A stretch of DNA of 64,000 nt, from contig NZ_JAHRIB010000107.1 in the NCBI RefSeq assembly GCF_019090165.1, positions 20,898 through 84,897 on the forward strand. The letters run 5' to 3'. The notes under the pieces were generated by a model that was given only the letters and a program-made list of their open reading frames with translations, was not told where the DNA came from and did no database searches. How positions within the stretch are numbered: position 1 is the stretch's first letter; each line of letters opens with the position of its first letter. The position numbers and the translations under genes were made by a program. Shown piece by piece: positions 42,914-51,029 of this stretch. This DNA is from Streptomyces sp. BV286. Its GTDB lineage: Bacteria > Actinomycetota > Actinomycetes > Streptomycetales > Streptomycetaceae.

Positions 42914-44216
42914 GAACGTGCACCGTCTCCACCCGGCTGGCGACCAGCCGTTCCCGTTCCCGCCGGGCCGCCTGCTTCCGCAACCGCAGAATCTGGCTGA
43001 GGCCGAGCGCCTGCAGCACGAACACCGCGGAGAACGCGACGGTGTAGCTGCCTCCCGTGGCGTCCAGCAGCACCCCGATCGCGAACAGCGTCGTCATGGA
43101 GGCGACGAAACCACCCATGTTGGTGATGCCGGAGGCGGTGCCCTGACGCTCGGGCGGATTCGCCGGACGGGCGAAGTCGAAACCGATCATCGACGCGGGG
43201 CCGCAGGCTCCGAGGACCGCGCACAGCACGACCAGCAGCCACATCGGCGCACGGTCGGCCGGGTAGGCGAGCGTGGCGCCCCACACGGCGGCCGTCGACA
43301 GGACCGTGCCGAGGGCCAGCGGCAGCCGCGCCGCGTGGTGCCGGGCGACGATCTGCCCGTACACGAGGCCGATGAGCATGTTGGAGAGCACGACGAGCGT
43401 GAGGAGTTCGCCGGCCGTCGCCCGTGACAGGCCCTGGGCCTCTACGAGGAACGGCAGGCCCCACAGCAGCAGGAAGACCATCGCGGGGAACTGGGTCGTG
43501 AAGTGCACCCACAGCCCGAGCCGCGTCCCGGGCTCCCGCCAGGACGCCGCGATCTGGCGGCGCACGTACGCGGCGCCCCGGTGCGGGAACGGCTCCGGCT
43601 CGTGCCCCTCGGGGTGGTCCTTCAGGAACGCCAGCATCAGGGCGAGGACGACGACACCGGCGACCGAGCTGCCCGCGAACGCGGCCGTCCAGCCGACGCC
43701 GTGCAGCAGCCGGGCGATGACGAGCGTCGAGACCAGGTTGCCCGCCATGCCGACGAGCCCCGCGAGCTGCGCGACCATCGGCCCGCGCCGGGCCGGGAAC
43801 CAGCGCGAGCCGAGGCGCAGCACGCTGATGAACGTCATCGCGTCACCGCACCCGAGCAGTGCGCGCGAGGCCAGCGCCGTCCCGTACGTCGGGGAGAGCG
43901 CGAAGCCCAGCTGGCCGATCGTGAACAGGACGACGCCGAGGGTCAGCACCTTCTTCGTGCCCAGCCGGTCGACCATCAGACCGACCGGTATCTGCATGCC
44001 CGCGTAGACGAGGAGCTGCAGGATCGAGAAGGTCGAGAGCGCCGAGGCGTTGACGTGGAAGCGGTCGGCGGCGTCGAGGCCCGCCACCCCCAGCGACGTG
44101 CGGAAGATGACCGCGACGAAGTAGACGGAGACGCCGACGGACCAGACCGTGACGGCTCGCCGGCCGCCCGGCGGGTCGCCGGGGAGCGTCAGCGAGGACG
44201 ACGAGGACGAGCTCAT
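42906..44216 (-). CDS. MFS transporter co-transcribed with a GntR regulator
   Basis: This 436-residue permease begins MSSSSSSSLTL and has about 12 membrane segments. The MFS loop motif reads QIPVGLMVDRLGTKKVLTLG; other landmarks are LLGCGDAMTFISVLRLGSRWFPARRGPMVAQL and LLLWGLPFLVEAQGLS. The ATG overlaps the stop of the upstream FCD-type GntR gene as ATGA, so transporter and regulator are translationally coupled. The substrate is probably the GntR ligand, an organic acid or similar; nothing narrower can be said. The 3' end runs into an 8-bp tandem repeat. Confidence 0.9.
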   Translation of the reverse strand: MSSSSSSSLTLPGDPPGGRRAVTVWSVGVSVYFVAVIFRTSLGVAGLDAADRFHVNASALSTFSILQLLVYAGMQIPVGLMVDRLGTKKVLTLGVVLFTIGQLGFALSPTYGTALASRALLGCGDAMTFISVLRLGSRWFPARRGPMVAQLAGLVGMAGNLVSTLVIARLLHGVGWTAAFAGSSVAGVVVLALMLAFLKDHPEGHEPEPFPHRGAAYVRRQIAASWREPGTRLGLWVHFTTQFPAMVFLLLWGLPFLVEAQGLSRATAGELLTLVVLSNMLIGLVYGQIVARHHAARLPLALGTVLSTAAVWGATLAYPADRAPMWLLVVLCAVLGACGPASMIGFDFARPANPPERQGTASGITNMGGFVASMTTLFAIGVLLDATGGSYTVAFSAVFVLQALGLSQILRLRKQAARRERERLVASRVETVHVPA

Positions 44217-44911
44217 CGGACGTCCCCCCGCGCCAGGTTGGAGAACCAGCTGACGTGCCGGTGGACCAGCGCGACCGCCGCTTCCGCGTCACCCGCGCGC
44301 AGCGCGTCGAGGATCTCCTGGTGCTCGCTGAGCGTCTTGGTGATCCGGTCGGGATGCGCGTGCATCACGGCGACCCCCATCCTCAACTGACGGTCGCGCA
44401 ACTGGTCGTAGAGGCGGGACAGGATCTCGTTGCCCCCGCTGCGGACGATCTCGGCGTGGAAACAGCGGTCGGTGACGGCGGCGCCGGCCAGGTCTCCGGC
44501 GGCGGCCTGCTCCTGCTGCTTCGCCAGGAGTTCGGTGAGGCGCTCGATGAGCGCGGGCGAGGCCGGTACCGCCTTGCGGATCGCGTGCTCCTCGACGAGC
44601 TGCCGGGTCTCCACCACGTCCGCGATCTCCTGCGCCGAGACGGGCAGGACGAGGGCGCCCTTCTTCGGGTAGAGCCGGATCAGGCCCTCGACCTCCAGCT
44701 TGAGCAGCGCCTCGCGCACCGGTGTCCGCGAGACACCGACGGCCTCGGCCAACTCGCCCTCCGTGAGGAGCGTCCCGCCCTCGTAACGCCGCTCCAGCAC
44801 GGCCCGCTTGACGTGCGCGTAGACACGCTCGGCGGCGGGCGGCTGCTTCACGGCCCGCTCGTCGGTCTGCCGGTCGGGCGCGGGTGCGGCGGGGGACGGA
44901 GCTGAAGGCAT
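44213..44911 (-). CDS. GntR-family regulator, FCD (FadR) subfamily
   Basis: This is a 232-residue regulator. The winged helix is at residues 25-90 (AAERVYAHVKRAVLERRYEGGTLLTEGELAEAVGVSRTPVREALLKLEVEGLI). An FCD ligand domain follows, with metal-type His residues (CFHAEIVRSGGNEIL; MGVAVMHAHPDRI; ALVHRHVSWF). The ATG at 44911 begins MPSAPSPAAP; the longer frame upstream is not credible. The gene overlaps the MFS gene by 4 bp. A TACA-aca-TGTA palindrome lies 15 bp upstream of the start and is probably the autoregulatory site. Confidence 0.92.
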   Translation of the reverse strand: MPSAPSPAAPAPDRQTDERAVKQPPAAERVYAHVKRAVLERRYEGGTLLTEGELAEAVGVSRTPVREALLKLEVEGLIRLYPKKGALVLPVSAQEIADVVETRQLVEEHAIRKAVPASPALIERLTELLAKQQEQAAAGDLAGAAVTDRCFHAEIVRSGGNEILSRLYDQLRDRQLRMGVAVMHAHPDRITKTLSEHQEILDALRAGDAEAAVALVHRHVSWFSNLARGDVR

Positions 44912-44925
44912 GAGCACAGCATAGA

Positions 44926-44936
44926 TACAACATGTA
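44926..44936. promoter_or_regulatory. Palindrome TACA-ACA-TGTA, candidate GntR operator
   Basis: An inverted repeat with 4-bp arms lies 15 bp upstream of the GntR start, in an AT-rich pocket. Position and size fit a FadR-like autoregulatory operator. Confidence 0.5.
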
Positions 44937-45035
44937 CGCATGGTCGCGAGTGGTCCAGGATATGGACGAGGTAAAAAGACACACCCCGGCTCGGCAACGG
45001 TGCATCTTTTTGTGCTAGTTACGTGTCTCAAGAGA

Positions 45036-45079
45036 AGGTGCCACTCCAAGTGGTCGCCCTCTTGGGGCATTTGGCACCT
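45036..45079 (+). promoter_or_regulatory. Nested inverted repeats upstream of the DD-peptidase gene
   Basis: AGGTGCCA (45036-45043) pairs with TGGCACCT (45072-45079). CCACT-cca-AGTGG (45041-45053) and CCAAG/CTTGG (45046-45050/45061-45065) offer mutually exclusive alternatives. The element is 56 bp before the DD-peptidase start in an unusually AT-rich region. It could be a switching leader or an operator. Confidence 0.4.
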
Positions 45080-45134
45080 AATCGGTGCTTTCAACGTAAT
45101 CGGGGTAATCGACTTGAATACCGGTATAAAGGGT

Positions 45135-46010
45135 ATGCGGATCCGCAGAGCTGCCGGCGTGGTCCTCACCACCGGAGCCGTGCTCGCGACCGGAGCCCTC
45201 GGCACGGCGCCCGCGCAGGCCCTCACGAAGCCCACGATCGCCGCCAAGGGCGGTTTCGTGATGAACAACGGCTCGGGCACGTCGCTCTACACCAAGGCGG
45301 CGGACACGCGCCGTTCCACCGGCTCCACGACGAAGATCATGACCGCGAAGGTCGTGCTGTCGCAGCCGAACCTCAACCTGGACTCCAAGGTCACCATCCA
45401 GAAGGCGTACAGCGACTACATCGTCCGCAACAACGCCTCGTCGGCCCGTCTGATCGTCGGCGACAAGGTCACCGTCCGCCAGCTCCTGTACGGCCTGATG
45501 CTGCCGTCCGGCTGCGACGCCGCGTACGCGCTCGCCGACAAGTTCGGCGCCGGCTCGACGCGTGGCGCCCGCGTGAAGTCGTTCATCGGCAAGATGAACA
45601 AGCAGGCCAGGGACCTCGGCCTGACGAACACGAAGTTCGACTCGTTCGACGGCATCGGCAACGGCTCGAACTACTCCACGCCGCGCGACCTGACGAAGAT
45701 CGCCAGCAGCGCGATGAAGAGCGCCAACTTCCGCGCGATCGTGAAGACGAAGAAGTACACGGCCAAGACCGTGACGAAGACCGGCGGCACCCGCACCATG
45801 GCGCCGTGGACCAACACCAACGGTCTGCTCAGCAGCTACACGGGTGCGATCGGGGTGAAGACCGGCTCCGGGCCGGAGGCCAAGTACTGCCTGGTCTTCG
45901 CCGCCACCCGCAACGGGAAGACGGTCATCGGCACCGTCCTCGCCTCGACGTCCATCTCCGCCCGGGAGTCGGACGCGAAGAAGCTGATGAACTACGGGTT
46001 CGCCCGATAG
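45135..46010 (+). CDS. D-alanyl-D-alanine carboxypeptidase/transpeptidase, K15-like (S11)
   Basis: This 291-residue secreted penicillin-binding enzyme has a signal peptide (AAGVVLTTGAVLATGALGTAPAQA, residues 6-29). The active-site motifs are STTK (Ser64, Lys67), SGC (Ser125-Gly-Cys127) and KTG (242-244). A Cys in the second motif, instead of the Asn of Escherichia coli enzymes, is the feature of the Streptomyces K15 DD-transpeptidase. There is no C-terminal membrane anchor, so it is likely secreted or wall-bound. It trims or crosslinks peptidoglycan stem peptides. The ATG at 45135 is chosen at the basic start MRIRRA. Its stop lies in an 8-bp tandem array. Confidence 0.92.
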   Translation: MRIRRAAGVVLTTGAVLATGALGTAPAQALTKPTIAAKGGFVMNNGSGTSLYTKAADTRRSTGSTTKIMTAKVVLSQPNLNLDSKVTIQKAYSDYIVRNNASSARLIVGDKVTVRQLLYGLMLPSGCDAAYALADKFGAGSTRGARVKSFIGKMNKQARDLGLTNTKFDSFDGIGNGSNYSTPRDLTKIASSAMKSANFRAIVKTKKYTAKTVTKTGGTRTMAPWTNTNGLLSSYTGAIGVKTGSGPEAKYCLVFAATRNGKTVIGTVLASTSISARESDAKKLMNYGFAR

Positions 46011-46050
46011 CTCTGTAGCCCGATGGCCCGACGGCCTGATGGCCCCGAGG
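46003..46050. repeat. 8-bp degenerate tandem repeat at the DD-peptidase gene end
   Basis: CCCGATAG, CTCTGTAG, CCCGATGG, CCCGACGG, CCTGATGG and CCCCGAGG follow one another from 46003. The first unit contains the TAG stop of the DD-peptidase gene, the second another TAG in a different frame, and the fifth a TGA. Confidence 0.75.
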
Positions 46051-46061
46051 GACGGACGACG

Positions 46062-46115
46062 GACCGCGCCGTTGTCCGCGCCCCCTTTCCGGGGGGCGCG
46101 GACAACGGCGCGGTC
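46062..46115. terminator. Long bidirectional terminator
   Basis: A perfect 24-bp stem (46062-46085 with 46092-46115; 5' arm GACCGCGCCGTTGTCCGCGC..) has a 6-base loop and is followed by TTTTG. It separates the convergent DD-peptidase and bkdC genes. Confidence 0.92.
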
Positions 46116-46176
46116 TTTTGCTCCGGTGAGCGCCGGGAGCCGTACGACCAGCCCCACTCACCCGCGGTCCTGCCGC

Positions 46177-47640
46177 CTACCCCCAGGTGATCAGCCGCTT
46201 GGGCTGCTCCAGGACCGCCGCCACGTCGGCGAGGACCTTGGAGCCGAGCTCCCCGTCGACCAGCCGGTGGTCGAAGGACAGGGCCAGCGTCGTGACCTGG
46301 CGCGGTTTGACCTTGCCCTTGTGGACCCACGGCTGCGGCTTGATGGATCCGACGGCGAGGATCGCGGACTCGCCCGGGTTGAGGATCGGCGTACCGGTGT
46401 CGACGCCGAACACGCCGACGTTGGTGATGGTCACCGTGCCGCCCTGCATGGCCGCCGGTGAGGTCTTCCCCTCGCGGGCGGTGCCGACCAGCTCCCCCAG
46501 CGCCTCGGCGAGCTGCGGCAGCGTCTTGGCGTGGGCGTCCTTGATGTTCGGGACGATCAGGCCGCGGGGGGTGGCCGCCGCGATGCCGAGGTTCACGTAG
46601 TGCTTCCGGACGATCTCCTGGTTGGCCTCGTCCCACGAGGCGTTGACGTCCGGATTGCGCCTGATGGCGACCAGCAGGGCCTTCGCGATCAGAAGCAGCG
46701 GATTCACCCGCAGCCCCTGCATGTCCTTGTCCTGCTTGAGCTCCTCGACCAGCTTCATCGTGCGCGTCACGTCGACCGTGACGAACTCGGTGACGTGCGG
46801 CGCGGTGAACGCCGAGCCGACCATCGCCGCCGCCGTCGCCTTGCGCACCCCCTTGACCGGGACCCTGGTCTCCCGCGCGCCGTCGTACGGGGCGAGCGGG
46901 GCCGGAGCCCGGTCCTGGGCGGGAGCCGGCGTGGCCGTGGGCGCCGCGGTGACCGGAGGCGCCTGGGCGGGGGCCGGGGCCACCGCCGCGTGCACGTCCT
47001 CGCGCGTGATGATGCCGTCCGGGCCGGACGGCCTGACCGCGGCCAGGTCGACCCCGAGGTCCTTGGCCAGCTTGCGCACCGGAGGCTTGGCCAGCGGACG
47101 GGCCGCCGGAGCGGCGTGGCCGTTCAGCTCGGCGTGGACCACCGCGACCGCGGCGACCGCCTCGGACTGCTGGGACGGAACGACCCTGCGGGGACGGCGC
47201 CTCGTGGAGGACTCCGCGACCCCGTACCCGACGAGGACCGGCTTGCGGCCCTCCGGCTTGGGCTTCTGCGCGGCGGCCTCGGACTCCCCGGAGGGAGCGA
47301 CGGGCTCCGCCGGGGGGACCGGCGCCGGAGCGGCCGAGGCCTGCGCCTGGGGCGGGGCGGGCGGAGCGGCCGGAGCGGCTCCACCGGCCACGTCCACCGC
47401 GATGATCACCTGGCCGACGTCCACCGTCGTCCCCTCGGGAAAGCGCAGCTCGTGCACCACTCCGTCATAGGGAATCGGCAGCTCGACGGCGGCCTTGGCG
47501 GTCTCGACCTCGCAGACCACCTGACCGTCGGTGACGGTGTCGCCGGGCTGGACGTACCACTTGAGGATCTCCGCCTCGGTCAGCCCCTCGCCCACGTCGG
47601 GCATCTTGAACTCGCGCAGCCCCGAGGCGGCTTCAGTCAT
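46177..47640 (-). CDS. bkdC: Branched-chain alpha-keto acid dehydrogenase E2 (dihydrolipoamide acyltransferase)
   Basis: This 487-residue E2 transfers the branched acyl group from E1 to CoA. It has one N-terminal lipoyl domain (FKMPDVGEGLTEAEI; lipoyl Lys49 in VETAKAAVE), a long Ala/Pro linker, a peripheral-subunit-binding domain (PPVRKLAKDLGVDLAAVRPSGPDGIITREDV), a second Ala/Pro linker, and the catalytic core with LALSFDHRLVDGELGSK. The start is ATG 47640; a GTG nine bases upstream is nearer to the GAGGAGAGGG ribosome site and is an alternative. It is the last gene of a three-gene operon. The products supply branched primers for fatty acids and polyketides. Confidence 0.95.
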   Translation of the reverse strand: MTEAASGLREFKMPDVGEGLTEAEILKWYVQPGDTVTDGQVVCEVETAKAAVELPIPYDGVVHELRFPEGTTVDVGQVIIAVDVAGGAAPAAPPAPPQAQASAAPAPVPPAEPVAPSGESEAAAQKPKPEGRKPVLVGYGVAESSTRRRPRRVVPSQQSEAVAAVAVVHAELNGHAAPAARPLAKPPVRKLAKDLGVDLAAVRPSGPDGIITREDVHAAVAPAPAQAPPVTAAPTATPAPAQDRAPAPLAPYDGARETRVPVKGVRKATAAAMVGSAFTAPHVTEFVTVDVTRTMKLVEELKQDKDMQGLRVNPLLLIAKALLVAIRRNPDVNASWDEANQEIVRKHYVNLGIAAATPRGLIVPNIKDAHAKTLPQLAEALGELVGTAREGKTSPAAMQGGTVTITNVGVFGVDTGTPILNPGESAILAVGSIKPQPWVHKGKVKPRQVTTLALSFDHRLVDGELGSKVLADVAAVLEQPKRLITWG

Positions 47641-47659
47641 CGTCGTCACGACCCTCTCC

Positions 47660-48640
47660 TCAGTACGCCAGCGAGCGGTCGACGGTGTCGAGCACCCGGT
47701 CAAGTCCCGGCAGGTACTCCTCCTCCAGGCGCGCCGGCGGATACGGGGCGTGATAGCCCCCGACCCGCAGCACCGGCGCCTCCAGGTGGTAGAAGCACCG
47801 CTCCGTGATCCGGGCCGCGATCTCCGCGCCCGTCCCCAGGAACACCGGCGCCTCGTGCACCACGACCAGGCGGCGGGTCTTCTCGACCGAGGCCTGGAGG
47901 GAGTCGAAGTCGATCGGGGACATCGACCGCAGGTCCACCACTTCGAGGGACTTGCCCTCTTCCTGGGCGGCCGCCGCGGCCTCCTGGCAGACCTTCACCA
48001 TCGGCCCGTACGCGGCCAGGGTCAGATCGGTGCCCTCGCGCACCACACGTGCCTTGTGCAGCGGGCCGGGGATCGCCTCGCGGTTGACCTCGCCCTTGTC
48101 CCAGTAACGCCGCTTCGGCTCGAAGAAGATCACCGGGTCGTCGCTGAGGATGGCCTGCTGCATCATCCAGTAGGCGTCGCTCGCGTTCGACGGGGAGACC
48201 ACCTTCAGGCCCGCCACGTGCGCGAAGAGCGCCTCGGGGGACTCCGAGTGGTGCTCGACCGCGCCGATGCCGCCGCCGTACGGAATGCGGATCACGACGG
48301 GGAGCTTGATCTTGCCGAGCGCTCGCGCGTGCATCTTCGCGAGCTGCGTGACGATCTGGTCGTACGCCGGGAAGACGAACCCGTCGAACTGGATCTCGAC
48401 GACCGGGCGGTAGCCGCGCAGGGCGAGGCCGATCGCGGTGCCCACGATGCCCGACTCGGCGAGCGGGGTGTCGATGACCCGCTCCTCGCCGAAGTCCTTC
48501 TGCAGGCCGTCCGTCACCCGGAAGACGCCGCCGAGCTTGCCGACGTCCTCACCCATGATCAGGACCTTGGGGTCCGCGTCGAGGGCCGTGCGCAGCGATT
48601 CGTTGATCGCCTTGGCGAGCGCCATCTTTTCCGCTGTCAT
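47660..48640 (-). CDS. bkdB: Branched-chain alpha-keto acid dehydrogenase E1 beta subunit
   Basis: This 326-residue E1beta pairs with BkdA to form the thiamine-diphosphate decarboxylase. Landmarks are VLIMGEDVGKLGGVFRVTDGL (ThDP-contacting Glu), ESGIVGTAIGLALRGYRPVVEIQF, and the C-terminal transketolase-type LVVVHEAPVFLGTGAEIAA. The ATG lies 2 bp after the bkdA stop, so the two are made together. The adjacent bkdC completes the set. Confidence 0.96.
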   Translation of the reverse strand: MTAEKMALAKAINESLRTALDADPKVLIMGEDVGKLGGVFRVTDGLQKDFGEERVIDTPLAESGIVGTAIGLALRGYRPVVEIQFDGFVFPAYDQIVTQLAKMHARALGKIKLPVVIRIPYGGGIGAVEHHSESPEALFAHVAGLKVVSPSNASDAYWMMQQAILSDDPVIFFEPKRRYWDKGEVNREAIPGPLHKARVVREGTDLTLAAYGPMVKVCQEAAAAAQEEGKSLEVVDLRSMSPIDFDSLQASVEKTRRLVVVHEAPVFLGTGAEIAARITERCFYHLEAPVLRVGGYHAPYPPARLEEEYLPGLDRVLDTVDRSLAY

Positions 48641-48642
48641 CG

Positions 48643-49809
48643 CTACTTGCCCTCCCCTTCATCGGCGAACGACGCCTGGTAGGCCGCGAACTGGGCCCGC
48701 TCCTCGTCGACGAGCGCGTGCCCGTCCGCGTACACGTTCTCGAAGATGGCGAAGTGGTCCGGGTCCGGCATGGCGCGGACGACTTCGCGTACTCGTCTGC
48801 CCAACGCCTCGCTCTCGGCTTCGAGTTCCGCGAAAAATCCCTCGTCCGCGTGGTTTGAGTCCTCCAGATACGTGCGCAGGCGCTGGATCGGGTCCTTCGC
48901 CTCCCACGCCTGGCGCTCCTCGTCGGCCCGGTACTTGGTCGGGTCGTCCGAGGTGGTGTGGGCGCCCATGCGGTACGTGTAGGCCTCGACGAGCGTGGGG
49001 CCCTCGCCGCGGCGGGCCCGCTCCAGAGCCCACTTGGTCACGGCGAGACAGGCGAGGACGTCGTTGCCGTCGACGCGGACGCCCGGGAAGCCGTAGCCCT
49101 GCGCGCGCTGGTAGAGCGGGACGCGGGTCTGGCGCTCGGTGGGCTCGGAGATGGCCCACTGGTTGTTCTGGCAGAAGAACACGACGGGCGCGTTGTAGAC
49201 GGCGGAGAAGGTGAACGATTCAGCGACGTCGCCCTGGCTGGAGGCGCCGTCCCCGAAGTACGCGATCACGGCCGAGTCGGCGCCGTCCTTGGCGATGCCC
49301 ATGGCGTAGCCGGTGGCGTGCAGCGTCTGCGAGCCGATGACGATCGTGTACAGGTGGAAATTGTTGCTGTTCGGGTCCCAGCCGCCGTTGTTCACCCCTC
49401 GGAACATGCCGAGCAGGTTGGCCGGGTCCACGCCGCGGCACCAGGCGACGCCGTGCTCGCGGTAGGTGGGGAAGACGTAGTCGTCCTCCCGGGTGGCCCG
49501 TCCGGATCCGATCTGGGCGGCCTCCTGGCCGAGCAGCGAGGCCCACAGGCCCAGCTCACCCTGGCGCTGCAGGGAGGTGGCCTCGGCGTCGAAGCGTCGG
49601 GTGAGCACCATGTCGCGGTACAGCCCGCGGAGCTCTTCGGGGGTGATGTCGGCTACGTACGCGTCGTACTCGCCATTCTCGACGCGCTTGCCCTCGGGCG
49701 TCAGCAGCTGTACGAGGTCGGGCTGGGAGCCCGGCGGCTTCTTCGCAGCGGTGCGCTTGGTACCGGCGCTGCGTCGCGGCTTACGCGCGGCAGTGCTCTC
49801 CACGGTCAC
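48643..49809 (-). CDS. bkdA: Branched-chain alpha-keto acid dehydrogenase E1 alpha subunit
   Basis: This 388-residue E1alpha holds the ThDP-binding motif GDGASSQGDVAESFTFSAVYNAPVVFFCQNN at about residues 205-235. The phosphorylation-loop-like YRMGAHTTSDDPTKYR lies further on, with the conserved substrate-side stretch VFPTYREHGVAWCRG before the ThDP motif. A Lys/Arg/Ala/Thr-rich N-terminal extension of about 30 residues precedes the fold. The GTG at 49809 follows GAGGAGCACAC and was preferred over the longer frame. It is the first gene of the operon. A 409-bp gap separates it from a divergent response-regulator gene. Confidence 0.95.
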   Translation of the reverse strand: MTVESTAARKPRRSAGTKRTAAKKPPGSQPDLVQLLTPEGKRVENGEYDAYVADITPEELRGLYRDMVLTRRFDAEATSLQRQGELGLWASLLGQEAAQIGSGRATREDDYVFPTYREHGVAWCRGVDPANLLGMFRGVNNGGWDPNSNNFHLYTIVIGSQTLHATGYAMGIAKDGADSAVIAYFGDGASSQGDVAESFTFSAVYNAPVVFFCQNNQWAISEPTERQTRVPLYQRAQGYGFPGVRVDGNDVLACLAVTKWALERARRGEGPTLVEAYTYRMGAHTTSDDPTKYRADEERQAWEAKDPIQRLRTYLEDSNHADEGFFAELEAESEALGRRVREVVRAMPDPDHFAIFENVYADGHALVDEERAQFAAYQASFADEGEGK

Positions 49810-50218
49810 GTGTGCTCCTCCGTCGGTCCGGCCCCCGGGGTTGCCGGGAACTGGGTCCCCCTCGGCTCGTCGTGAGCCTGGGGGAGCGGCTCGCCTGATC
49901 TCCGTACCCGTGCACGGGGTGGGTGCCCTCGGCCGGGAACAGGCGTGACAGGTGCCCCGGCGAGCGCCCTGCAACAATCACGTTACCCAGTGCTCCACAT
50001 TACTGTGAAACCCCTCCTGACCTGCGATTTTGATCGGAGTTCCAAGTACTTTCCACTCGGACTTCCACGTACTTCGCGCGAGTCGGGAACAGCTGCTGGT
50101 CACAGCACTGGTTACAGCCTTGCAGGGGGCCGGAACACCGGCACGTTATCCCGGTCACCCCGGGGACGGGAAGGGTTCCACTGGCGCGAACGGAAAGATC
50201 GTGTGTGAGACTGACTCC
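49810..50218. other. Intergenic region between bkdA and the divergent response regulator
   Basis: This 409-bp region has no supported gene. It holds the direct repeat TTCCAAGTACTT (50040-50051) and TTCCACGTACTT (50063-50074), 23 bp apart, with a palindromic AAGTACTT core in the first copy. The part near 50000-50080 is less GC-rich and probably contains both promoters. Confidence 0.6.
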
Positions 50219-50878
50219 GTGCGCGAAGAAGGAAAAATCACTGTATTTCTTCTCGACGACCACGAAGTAGTCCGCCGGGGAGTCCATGAGCTGCTTTCGA
50301 TGGAGGACGACATCGAGGTGGTCGGCGAGGCCGGTACGGCGGCCGACGCGCAGGCGCGGATTCCGGCCACGCGCCCGGACGTCGCCGTCCTGGACGTGCG
50401 TCTGCCCGACGGCAGCGGAGTCGAGGTCTGCCGCGAGATCCGCTCCCGGGACGAGTCGATCAAGTGCCTCATGCTCACCTCGTACGCCGACGACGAGGCC
50501 CTCTTCGACGCGATCATGGCGGGCGCCTCGGGTTACGTACTGAAGGCGATCCGCGGCGACGAACTGCTCTCGGCGATCCGCGACGTCGCGGCCGGCAAGT
50601 CCCTGCTCGACCCGGAGGCGACCGCCCGCGTCCTGGAGCGGCTGCGCGACGGCGGCCCCAAGGGTGACACCAGGCTCGCCAAGCTGACCGACCAGGAGCG
50701 CAAGATCCTCGACCTGATCGGCGAGGGACTCACCAATCGCGCGATCGGCGAGCGGCTGCACCTCGCCGAGAAGACGATCAAGAACTATGTCTCCAGCCTG
50801 CTGGCCAAGCTCGGCATGGAGCGACGGGCACAGGCGGCCGCCTACGTGGCCCGGCTGCAGGCGGAGAAGCAGCGCTGA
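50219..50878 (+). CDS. Response regulator, NarL/LuxR type
   Basis: This 219-residue two-component regulator has a receiver domain at residues 6-122 (acidic pocket DD13-14, phospho-acceptor Asp59 in [11 protein letters not shown], Lys109 in YVLKAI). A LuxR-type HTH follows at about 150-210 ([52 protein letters not shown]). The C-terminal end resembles DevR/DosR regulators. No histidine kinase is adjacent, so it is an orphan here. The GTG at 50219 starts [16 protein letters not shown]; a GTG at 50201 with a GGAAAG site is an alternative. Its position beside bkdA may reflect conserved gene order rather than control. Confidence 0.93.
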   Translation: MREEGKITVFLLDDHEVVRRGVHELLSMEDDIEVVGEAGTAADAQARIPATRPDVAVLDVRLPDGSGVEVCREIRSRDESIKCLMLTSYADDEALFDAIMAGASGYVLKAIRGDELLSAIRDVAAGKSLLDPEATARVLERLRDGGPKGDTRLAKLTDQERKILDLIGEGLTNRAIGERLHLAEKTIKNYVSSLLAKLGMERRAQAAAYVARLQAEKQR

Positions 50879-51029
50879 GCGCCCGGGGCGTCCACGGGCC
50901 GGGTTTTCCGCGCACTACGTAGAGGTCGATCAGGGATACCCGGACCATACGGATCCGGGACCTACGTCCTGCCGCGGAAGGGCCCGGAGCCCCTGTCCCC
51001 GCCTCCTCCCGGTACCTCAGATTGGGGAC

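Noticed and set aside
50101..50180. ECF-sigma-type promoter (GGAAC element) upstream of the response regulator
   Set aside because: A GGAAC at the -35 position is present but no matching -10 at suitable spacing was found.
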